Below are positions 21,324 through 29,336 of a stretch of DNA of 64,000 nucleotides, piece after piece. Under the pieces are notes generated by a model, which had not been told where the DNA came from, made no database searches, and saw only the letters and a list, made by a program, of their open reading frames with translations. Source of the stretch: Pectinophora gossypiella (lineage: Eukaryota > Arthropoda > Insecta > Lepidoptera > Gelechiidae); the NCBI RefSeq assembly GCF_024362695.1, contig NC_065415.1, positions 3,017,438-3,081,437 of the forward strand, read 5' to 3'. The translations under genes were made by a program, and so were the position numbers. Positions within the stretch are counted from its first letter, which is position 1; each line of letters starts with the position of its first letter.

Positions 21324-21616
21324 ATCAGACAAATGTACTCCTGCATTTTGGCTTATTGGCCTCCTGTACATAGTCTGATTTTAAGCATAAACACACTCCA
21401 GTTCCATGTGGCTTATCGGCCTCCTGTGTGTTTATTATCTAAATTACAAGAAATCATAAAAAACTGACAATCATAAATCCAATTCGAGGTGTAACACACT
21501 CCCCATTTAGCTTATAGGCCTCCTGTGTGTGTGTCAACCTTGACATCTAGGTATCAAATAGAACAGAAAAAATCAACACATCCTCATTTGGCTTATCGGC
21601 CTCCTTTGTGTTGATT
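21324..21616 (-). other. Four repeated stem-loops in the 3' non-coding region
   Basis: Four hairpins at 21324-21379, 21387-21435, 21487-21540 and 21571-21616 share a loop reading (element strand) AGGAGGCCNATAAGC, then an AT-rich linker and a GGA/GGAGT end. The stems differ in sequence yet stay paired: ATCAGAC/GTCTGAT plus ATGTAC/GTACAT; ATAAACACAC and inverse; ACACAC/GTGTGT; AATCAACACA and inverse. Inside the loop GGC..GCC can form a second small stem, kept by a G-T pair in copy three. Conserved loop with co-varying stem indicates selection on RNA structure; packaging, export or Gag binding are possible roles. Confidence 0.75.
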
Positions 21617-21661
21617 ATTATATTCCATCCAACACCCTAAACTAAAATCATATTTTGTTTT

Positions 21662-24550
21662 TCATTCCTTTTTTGTATCTATATCTAAAACCACATCTTC
21701 ATTATCATTTCTATCACATACTTCAGTATCACAATCCAAATCCGCATGTTCAAAATCACATGTATCGGTAATTTTAAGTTCATCATCACTAGACGTTTCC
21801 TCATTCGAATCAGCCAAATAATCTTGTGTGTAAGTCAACCAGGGATGTATCTTATCTACCGCGATTACTGCCTCATATTTTCTATTCTGTTTCCGCGTCA
21901 AAGGTGTATCCTCTACAACATATCTATCTTTATCAAGAATTTTTGTAATCCTGTAAGGTCCCTGTACCTTGGGCAACAATTTTTTTGATTTGCCGTTATT
22001 ATGCGAAATTTCTCTTTCAATCCTAACTAAGTCACCAACTTTATAATTTCTTGGCAGTTTCCTAGTTTTGTCAAATCTTTTCTTTTGTAGTAACTGCTCC
22101 GCTTCCATTTTTTCTGAAACTTGTTCTCTTATTTCTTGAAGTGTTTGACTACTTTCATGGTTGTCATTTTGGTCCAACAACGACGCTACTAAACCATCAC
22201 CCTTTGTACGAACTCTCAAGCCGAATAATATCTCCGACGGAGATTTTCCAGTCCCTTTATTTATCGTTGTATTCAGGCCTAACTGTATATCTTCAAGATG
22301 ATTGTCCCATTGATTTTCCTGAAAGTTGTGATTTTTAACGGCCAACGAAGCCAGTATTGTGCGGTTGTACCGCTCCACCTGTCCATTAGCCCGAGGAGTC
22401 GCAACTGCATTCAAAACATGGCGTATACCCAATTTACTAACAAAATCCTTAAAATTCTTGCTGGTAAAAGAAGTACCGCGGTCACTTATAATTCTACATG
22501 GCACCCCAAAAAGACTAAAGTAATTGTTAAGCACTTTAATCGTTGTTTTTGTTTTAGTATTTCTAACGCCATATAAATTTATATATTTGGAATAAGAATC
22601 AATCAAAATCAATATATATGTGTTCTTGGATTTACTTTTGACAAATGGTCCCAAGTGGTCCATATGCACTGTGTGAAACGGTTGGTCTACTTTATGAATT
22701 GGGTGAAGTAATCCTTGTCTTTTACCAGCAGGAGTTTTGTGGTAAGAACACTCCAAACATGACTGTACATATTTTGACACAAACTTCCTCATCTTGGGAA
22801 ACCAATACATCGTTTTCAATTTATCCAAAGTCTTATCTACTCCGAAGTGTCCTAGATCATCATGATTTTTCCGTAAGAGTTGCCATCTAACACCTTTTGG
22901 CACTACCCACTTCAATTGAGAATCAACAACTCTGTACACTTTGCCATTTTTCAGTCGATAGTTTTTATGAATATCGACGATAGACGCAGTTTCAGGGTCT
23001 TCCAATACTTGCTTTATTTTTAAAATTTCGTCATCAACCTTTTGCATTGTAGACAACCAATCCTCAGATTCCACAGCAAGTACATCAAAAATAGGCTCAG
23101 GTTCATTATCCACTGGTATCGCATTTCTGCTAAGTGCATCCACGTGATTCATACGGGAACCAGGCCTGTATTCAATATTGCAGTGATACTCTTGAAGCTG
23201 TAACCACCATCTACCAATTCTGGGAATCATATCACGTTTTGATAAAGTGGTCCTGAGCGCGTTACAATCAGTAACAATCGTAAAATCCAAACCCAACACA
23301 TAAACTCGAAATCTATTCAATGATGCGATTACCGCCAAAGTTTCCAACTCAAAGGAATGATATTTCTGTTCTTCGGCTGTAGTCTGACGACTATAATAAG
23401 CTACGGCTCGCCATCTACCTAACTCATCCTCTTGCATCAATATCCCCGCAATACCCATTTTGCATGCATCAGTATGGATTTGAGTCTTAGCTTTGGGGTT
23501 GTATAAGGCCAGTATAGGCCTCTTGATTAATTCTGTCTTCAAACTCATAAATGACTGAATTTGCTCGTTTCCCCATTCCCACTTTTTATCTTTCTTAAGC
23601 AATTTAGTCAATGGATTAGCTATGATAGCAAAGTTTTTCACAAATTTTCTAAAAAAACTTGCCAAACCTATAAACTGACGTACTTCATGTTGATTACAAG
23701 GAACTTTGAATTTTTCCACAGCTTCAGTTTTTTTTACACCCGGCCTTACTCCATCTATAGATACTTCAAATCCTAAATAATCAATAGTAGTTAAGAAAAA
23801 CTTACACTTGGAGACTTTTAATGTCAAACCTGCATCCTGAATTAATTTCAACACTGATTCCAATCGCTCCATCCCTTCCTCGATAGAATTTGCAGGAATG
23901 ATTATGTCATCCATAAATGCAATTGCCTTATTTTTAGCGGTTTTCAACATTGTATTAATAGTCTTTTGAAATACCGAAGGAGCATTTGCTAAGCCAAAAG
24001 GCATTCTTGTAAACTGATACTGCCCGTCGGGCGTAACAAATGCCGTTTTGTCTTGGCAAGATGGTGCAATTGGTATCTGGTAATATCCAGATGCCAGATC
24101 TAACGTTATGAAGTACTTATGACCTCTTAACGCATCAATTTGATCATCTACTCGTGGTAGCGGGTAATGTTCTTTAACAGTTTTTGCATTCAATGCCCTG
24201 TAATCAACACAAAGACGCTGGTCTCCTGTTTTCTTTTGAACTAATAAAATTGGACTAGCATATGCCGATGTTGACTCTGTTATAATGCCACAATCTAACA
24301 TGTCTTGTATCATCTCCTTAACTTTCTCTCTTTCTGAGTGTGCTAAACGATAAGGCCTGTATACAACAGGGGTACTATCTTTTAAGGTTATAGTCATTTC
24401 CGATAAATTTGTCAATCCTAAATCCGACAAACTAAACGAGAAGCAAGTATGATACTTGCTTAAAAGGTGTTCTAATTTTGATTTGTTTTCTGCGCTTAAT
24501 TTGTCTTCTACATTTATCTGATCAACCCATGGTACAGTTTCTTCTACTTC
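21662..24550 (-). CDS. pol: Pol: reverse transcriptase, RNase H, integrase
   Basis: Copies element RNA into DNA and inserts it. Open frame of 962 codons from 24550, in the -1 frame of gag and overlapping its last 7 nt; there is no ATG before 24397, inside conserved RT sequence, so it is probably made as a Gag-Pol fusion. Numbering residues from 24430: RT with LDLASGY (D111), RMPFGLANAP and FMDD (172-175); RNase H with HTDAC (D321), ELETLA (E361/E363), VTDCN (D388) and HVDALSR (D431); integrase zinc module H523, H528, C558, C561; catalytic D591, D650, E686 with 35 residues between the last two; a GPY-type segment KVQGPYRITKIL (821-832); acidic tail. All catalytic residues are present and there are no stops. 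FMDD in place of YMDD is common in the group. Confidence 0.93.
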   Translation of the reverse strand, partial: EVEETVPWVDQINVEDKLSAENKSKLEHLLSKYHTCFSFSLSDLGLTNLSEMTITLKDSTPVVYRPYRLAHSEREKVKEMIQDMLDCGIITESTSAYASPILLVQKKTGDQRLCVDYRALNAKTVKEHYPLPRVDDQIDALRGHKYFITLDLASGYYQIPIAPSCQDKTAFVTPDGQYQFTRMPFGLANAPSVFQKTINTMLKTAKNKAIAFMDDIIIPANSIEEGMERLESVLKLIQDAGLTLKVSKCKFFLTTIDYLGFEVSIDGVRPGVKKTEAVEKFKVPCNQHEVRQFIGLASFFRKFVKNFAIIANPLTKLLKKDKKWEWGNEQIQSFMSLKTELIKRPILALYNPKAKTQIHTDACKMGIAGILMQEDELGRWRAVAYYSRQTTAEEQKYHSFELETLAVIASLNRFRVYVLGLDFTIVTDCNALRTTLSKRDMIPRIGRWWLQLQEYHCNIEYRPGSRMNHVDALSRNAIPVDNEPEPIFDVLAVESEDWLSTMQKVDDEILKIKQVLEDPETASIVDIHKNYRLKNGKVYRVVDSQLKWVVPKGVRWQLLRKNHDDLGHFGVDKTLDKLKTMYWFPKMRKFVSKYVQSCLECSYHKTPAGKRQGLLHPIHKVDQPFHTVHMDHLGPFVKSKSKNTYILILIDSYSKYINLYGVRNTKTKTTIKVLNNYFSLFGVPCRIISDRGTSFTSKNFKDFVSKLGIRHVLNAVATPRANGQVERYNRTILASLAVKNHNFQENQWDNHLEDIQLGLNTTINKGTGKSPSEILFGLRVRTKGDGLVASLLDQNDNHESSQTLQEIREQVSEKMEAEQLLQKKRFDKTRKLPRNYKVGDLVRIEREISHNNGKSKKLLPKVQGPYRITKILDKDRYVVEDTPLTRKQNRKYEAVIAVDKIHPWLTYTQDYLADSNEETSSDDELKITDTCDFEHADLDCDTEVCDRNDNEDVVLDIDTKKE

Positions 24551-26505
24551 TTAACCTCTAGAGAACCCGCCTCTTCAAATATGTGTGCCCTAGTAACAAG
24601 TTGTCCTTCCATAAATTTAACACCACCAGATCCTAGATTAACTATCATCAAACAACCTTTCCCTTTTGTAATAGTGTACACACCAGGTAGTATATAGTAT
24701 TTACTATCTTTTAAATTCCTTATGGAACCTCGTACGTAGATATTACAATTTATCTCATTTTCTACTGAAATCGGTATTGCTGACATTGAATCAACAATCG
24801 TGTCTGCAGTCGCTATTAAATTTATTTTGCTTACATTATCAATCGCAACCTCAGGATGTTTATGTAAAATCACACGTTCATCAGTTTTTATAATGATAAT
24901 TCCGGCTTGTTCCGTAAAGGTATGACCCAAGAGTATAGGGTATTTTAACAATTCGTCAGGAACAACTAGTACCTCAACTCTCGCGGAGATACCTTGTACT
25001 TCTATGTCAACTTCTACCTTGCCTAATGGTTCTGTCATCGAATTACCAAATCCTTTCAATGAAGTACGAGTTACCTCACATTCAATACCTAGTTCCCTAA
25101 AGTCACTGTATCTCATTAAAGTGCACTGACTTCCAAGATCAATGTAGCACGTCTTTGTCTGACCATTCACAATAATTGGTAAAATATATTTACTGTCTAA
25201 AGATCCTACCAACTTAACATCTGCCACTGACTTGTTCGTAGCATTTCTTTGTAGTCGCCTACAATTATCTGACTGGTGACCTAATCTTTTACAAATATTG
25301 CATGACACTAACGGCTTTGTGCATTTAAAACTAGGATGCCCAACTTCTCTGCAATTAAAACATGTTATTGTAGTATTACTTGACCCTGTTCGCGTATTGT
25401 CAGTTTGCCCCTCGTTACGCCTCTTAAAACCTATAGGTCGCCTATCTTTAACGTCTTCCGATTTTATAGTCTTAAAATATGTTAATAAATCTTCAGGCTG
25501 TGAATAGTTTGCAGCTTGTGCACCAAGACGCATCCCACGATCGTCTAGACCATTAATAAGACAATCTACCGCTTTTTTTTCAAATACCTCACATCGATTA
25601 AGTAAATTCATTTTATGATAATAGTACGTCTCTAGTGTCTCGTTAGGCTTTACTTTTCTATCCAACATTTCATGTAGTAACTCAGCGTAATTCTGAATAG
25701 TAGGAAATGTTTTTATCAGCTTTTCTTTCCATTCCGGCCATGTAAAATTGACAGAGGGCAAACCTTGATACCAAACCTTTGCTACACCCGATAATTTAGG
25801 TAAAACATAGTGCAAAAGTTGAGTTTCCGTCCATTTATATAACGCAGAACATTCCTCTATTTTCTTTATCCATATGTCAACCGTTTGTTCTTTATTGGCT
25901 GGATCGAAATCAGGAACTGCATTTGTATTCATCGAAAAATGATTCTGGTTCTGTGGTACTGAAGTAGGCAATGATTTAATTATTTCAATTATATCATTAG
26001 CTGAAAATGTCACATCACTGTTATTCGTACTTAATTTACGACTGCGTTTTACCTGATGTTCCATAGACGAGGTACTTGAGCTCGACTGTTGTCGCTTACT
26101 TCCTCTCAATCGCGAACTACGCTGCCTTGCTGCTGACCTATCTTCCTTATGACGCCAACCTTCATGCTCCCTTCTACTACGGCGCCTGCGATGCGATCGA
26201 AATCTACTTGATTTCTGTCTACGTTCGCCACTCAGGTCACCCGACTCGCTTGAACTCCGACGACGACGTGATAACTTTATTAAACGCGAACGCTCGGACA
26301 AGGATCGTGAGCGTCTCGAACTTCGATGAGATGATGAATGTTTATCGGAATATTTTCGAATTGACTCACGAGAACGACGCGCGGCCGGCGACTTAGTAGT
26401 GCGACGCCGCTTCCGCACGGAACTCCTTGTCGAACTTCTGTCTCTTGTCCTGGATTTCCTACCATCGCTATAGTCGGAATCATCACCACCACCTTCACTT
26501 GGCAT
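24544..26505 (-). CDS. gag: Gag-protease with N-terminal RS domain
   Basis: 653 aa. Residues 12-158 are an arginine/serine-rich domain (RSSRRSRSLSERSR, RRRRSRRE) like that of SR splicing factors; 200-350 is a retrotransposon Gag capsid-type region (DIWIKKIEE, VWYQGL, WPEWKEKL, ETLETYYYHK); two CCHC knuckles at C382-C385-H390-C395 and C402-C405-H410-C415 bind RNA; 441-545 is a retroviral-type aspartic protease with YIDLGS (D456) and PILLGH (524-528). Start chosen at the first ATG, 113 nt after the 5' LTR. The protease box is D-L-G-S instead of D-S/T-G. The gag stop is TAG, with pol open in the -1 frame across it; no standard slippery heptamer is visible. The RS domain is inferred to act in nuclear RNA handling or speckle targeting. 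Confidence 0.9.
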   Translation of the reverse strand: MPSEGGGDDSDYSDGRKSRTRDRSSTRSSVRKRRRTTKSPAARRSRESIRKYSDKHSSSHRSSRRSRSLSERSRLIKLSRRRRSSSESGDLSGERRQKSSRFRSHRRRRSRREHEGWRHKEDRSAARQRSSRLRGSKRQQSSSSTSSMEHQVKRSRKLSTNNSDVTFSANDIIEIIKSLPTSVPQNQNHFSMNTNAVPDFDPANKEQTVDIWIKKIEECSALYKWTETQLLHYVLPKLSGVAKVWYQGLPSVNFTWPEWKEKLIKTFPTIQNYAELLHEMLDRKVKPNETLETYYYHKMNLLNRCEVFEKKAVDCLINGLDDRGMRLGAQAANYSQPEDLLTYFKTIKSEDVKDRRPIGFKRRNEGQTDNTRTGSSNTTITCFNCREVGHPSFKCTKPLVSCNICKRLGHQSDNCRRLQRNATNKSVADVKLVGSLDSKYILPIIVNGQTKTCYIDLGSQCTLMRYSDFRELGIECEVTRTSLKGFGNSMTEPLGKVEVDIEVQGISARVEVLVVPDELLKYPILLGHTFTEQAGIIIIKTDERVILHKHPEVAIDNVSKINLIATADTIVDSMSAIPISVENEINCNIYVRGSIRNLKDSKYYILPGVYTITKGKGCLMIVNLGSGGVKFMEGQLVTRAHIFEEAGSLEVKK

Positions 26506-26599
26506 TTTATAAATTCACGTTGACCACAACTCACAGTTTATTTTTATTTGATAACAACACTTTGTTGGTAGTACAGTTAGTAGGCGTAGGCTTTTCTTT

Positions 26600-26618
26600 T
26601 CGTATCCCACTTCTGAAC
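26600..26618 (-). promoter_or_regulatory. Primer binding site, tRNA-Leu-like
   Basis: Directly after the 5' LTR the element strand reads GTTCAGAAGTGGGATACGAA, closely matching the complement of an animal tRNA-Leu 3' end (TGTCAGAAGTGGGATTCGAA, recalled, not searched). This also fixes the LTR boundary. Confidence 0.75.
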
Positions 26619-26838
26619 TAAAAGTCTAGAAGGGGCGTTTTAAATAATAGAAGTATCTGTTTACTATTTGTAAACATGTATTTAGAACTCTAAAAGCATT
26701 ACACAATGTCAACCAAGATGGAAAATAATACAAGAGCCACCGTGACAGTTGAAAATCCCGCCGATCTCTATTTTTTTCTTTTTGAGTATTTTTTTATTGG
26801 CAACTAGTGCTGCCAATGTCACAACCAAAATGCTAACA
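26619..26838 (-). repeat. 5' LTR
   Basis: 220 bp, identical by eye to the 3' LTR; followed by TTAA, the target duplication. Expected to hold the element promoter; no convincing TATA box is called. Confidence 0.9.
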
Positions 26839-27714
26839 TTAAGTTGGTACTTATTACTAATAAAAGTAACTAGTTTTATTAACATAAATAATAATATTAA
26901 AATTGTATCGTGTTATAACAGTGATTTAAAAGTTATACTTTATTCCGATGTTGATGTTGTTTAAATTCGCCTTATATAAGGCAGGCAAAGATCTGAGGAC
27001 TATACAGTCTTGACTTTAGTAATTTAATATTCGAAAATCACGATCAAAATAGGCCTAAGCCTTGTCTTCAGTCCCTGATTGCCGCGTTTTTATTTTCATC
27101 TGTCAAATAAAAAAAAAAAATTTTTTTTTTGTTTCTTTTGTAATTCGTGTTCTTGGCTTATGTTGCGGTTGATAACTTACTATCAGCGAATGAAATGAGC
27201 AGTTTTATTATAAAACAAAGAGAACCAGTGAAATATAACCGCAGAATGGCATAGAAAAGTAAATAATTAACTCGGAAATAATTTGACAAGTTCAGATAAT
27301 TAGATGACAGAAGCACTTCATGTTTACCCTGTTCATCAAGAAGTACCCATGACACAGTAGTACTCGATATCACAGAGGTCATCTACACCATTGGTAGACA
27401 AGATACATAACTTATTCAAGATAAAACTTAAAACATTTAGAGAATTATAATTGGTTTACTACAGGATAACCATACTTAAAAATGATATTATATATATTAT
27501 AACAGTACATAATCCCTTCTCACAGTCTCTGTTAAGTGGTGTTAATAATGTTATCTTCTCCGAATGATACTTACAATATAAGATGATGATAATATACCCT
27601 AACAATAAAAACAGAAAGAGTGTTAAGAGAGTACAGGCAAAAGATAGCCTTATTATAGTAAGCAATTTCTTCCAAATTACTCTAATCTTATTATAATTCA
27701 AGCTTCCAACGTAT
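26839..27714. other. Unassigned flank of the retrotransposon
   Basis: AT-rich with an A12/T10 run at 27110-27130. Short frames at 27158-27382 and 27459-27701 (minus) have no recognised domain. Confidence 0.35.
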
Positions 27715-29050
27715 GGGTGATGATTATTGGTACCAACCTAACCAACAAGAGAACACCACTTGGAGAGTCACCTAGTTAAGCACTAGTAGTGAACTGTCTG
27801 ACTAGAGAATAGACAGACTATTTGTTTCCTTTTAGAGCTATCACAATAGAGGATAGACAATGGACTTGATGTATCAACCCTATTAACATAAAAATCAACC
27901 ACTAAGACTGTTGCAAAGCGCAAATATACCTATGCCTTATTTTAATACCTAGAGCTATCATTTAGCGGATGGACAGTGGACTTGATGGTACCAACTTAAT
28001 GTACATAAGAGCTATCACTAGGAAGTTTGCCATTGCTAAGCGCTAATATACCTATTTTACATTTCCATACCTAGAGCTATCACTTAGAGGATAGACAATA
28101 GACTTAAAGGCACAATGCACATAAGAGCTACCATAAGGAAGGTCGCCATTGATAAGCGCTAATATACCTATTTGTCATTTCCATACCTAGAGCTATCACT
28201 TAGAGGATAGACAATATACTTGAAGGTATCAATGTAATGAACATAAGAGTTACCACAAGGAAGGTCGCCACTGACAAGCGCTAACATACCTATTTCTCAT
28301 TTCCATACTTAGAGCTATCACTTAGAGGATAGACAATGGACTTGATGGTATCAACCTAATTAACAAAAGATCTACCACCAGGAAGGTCGCCATTGCCAAG
28401 CGCTAATATACCTATTTATCATTTCCATGCCTAGAGCTATCACTTAGAGGATAGACAATGGACTTGAAGGTATCAACACAATGAATGTAAGAGCTACCAC
28501 TAAGAAAGTCGCCATTGACAAGCGCTAACATACCTATTTCTCATTTCCATACTTAGAGCTATCACTTAGAGGATAGACAATGGAGTTGATGGTATGAACC
28601 CTATTAACATAAGAGCTACCACGATTATGGTCGGCATTGGCAAGCGCTATATACCTATTTCTCATTTCCATACTTAGAGCTATCACTTAGAGGATAGACA
28701 ATGGACTTTATGGTATGAACCCTATTAATATAAGAGCTACCACGATTATGGTCGGCATTAGCAAGCGCTATATACCTATTTCTCATTTCCATACTTAGAG
28801 CTATCACTTAGAGGATAGACAATGGACTTTATGGTATGAACCCTATTAATATAAGAGCTACCACGATTATGGTCGGTATTAGCAAGCGCTATATACCTAT
28901 TTCTCATTTCCATACCTAGAGCTATCACTTAGAGGATAGACAATGGACTTGATGGTATCAACTCAAATAACATAAAGCTACCACTACAAGTATCGCCTTT
29001 TGCTAAACGCTAGTAGATAGCAAGAACATAGACCAACTATTTTTATACTT
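27715..29050 (+). repeat. Tandem array, unit about 121 bp, ~11 copies
   Basis: Units begin AGAGCTATCACTTAGAGGAT at 27834, 27951, 28073, 28189, 28311, 28433, 28555, 28676, 28797 and 28918 (spacing 116-122 bp), with degenerate ends before and after. Each unit contains AGACAATGGACTTGATGGTA, TAAGAGCTACCAC, a GGTCGCCATT block, CAAGCGCTAATATACCTATT and TCATTTCCATAC. The last full units (from 28555) share ATTATGGTCGGCATT and are more alike, indicating recent local amplification. Non-coding. Confidence 0.9.
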
Positions 29051-29257
29051 TTATTTCCATGTTTGGTTTGTCACTTGAGGAATCGAAGATAAACCATTGA
29101 ATTGTCGGGGCTTACCTACCCATGTTGAAACTCAAGATTAGACTAATGCTGAGAAACAATAGACTATTATGTCAAATTGATTATTATAAAATAATGAGAG
29201 TACAAATTCTGAAGAAATAACCGACAATGCAAAACCTAAAAGCCTCTGTTCTATTAA

Positions 29258-29305
29258 TCAACCTCATCATCACAGGCCTTTACATCTTTATCAGATGATT
29301 CAACT
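29258..29305 (-). repeat. Short LINE 3' end
   Basis: CATCATCACAGGCC then TTTACATCTTTATCAGATGA matches the 3' end of the zinc-finger LINE fragment at 50957-51180, same strand. Only the terminal ~45 bp are present. Confidence 0.5.
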
Positions 29306-29336
29306 GTGCTAGAAATCAAAGTATTAATAGTATGTA

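Larger units (their letters stand above)
20478..26838 (-). mobile_element. Complete Ty3/gypsy-type LTR retrotransposon
   Basis: 6,361 bp, transcribed on the minus strand: 5' LTR (26619-26838), tRNA-Leu-like primer site, gag with protease, pol (RT, RNase H, integrase) in the -1 frame, 0.96-kb 3' non-coding region with four hairpins, and 3' LTR (20478-20697). TTAA flanks both ends (20474-20477 and 26839-26842), a 4-bp target duplication. RT before integrase places it in the gypsy group; primer type, frame and the two-knuckle Gag suggest the mdg3/blastopia side, which is inference. No env-like frame. LTRs look identical by eye and no frame is broken, so insertion is recent. Confidence 0.93.

Noticed and set aside
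20698..21661. A third (env-like) gene in the LTR element
   Set aside because: The 0.96 kb between pol and the 3' LTR is AT-rich, with only short frames and the hairpin cluster; no signal peptide or membrane segment in the right place.
21746..23776. Several plus-strand open frames of 65-92 codons
   Set aside because: All lie antisense to the intact pol frame and show no domain.
26076..26396. Open frame opposite the RS-coding part of gag
   Set aside because: Shadow of the gag frame; the low-complexity RS codons suppress stops on the other strand.
27715..29050. CRISPR-like spaced repeats
   Set aside because: The whole ~121-bp unit is repeated, with no unique spacers, and the surroundings are clearly eukaryotic.
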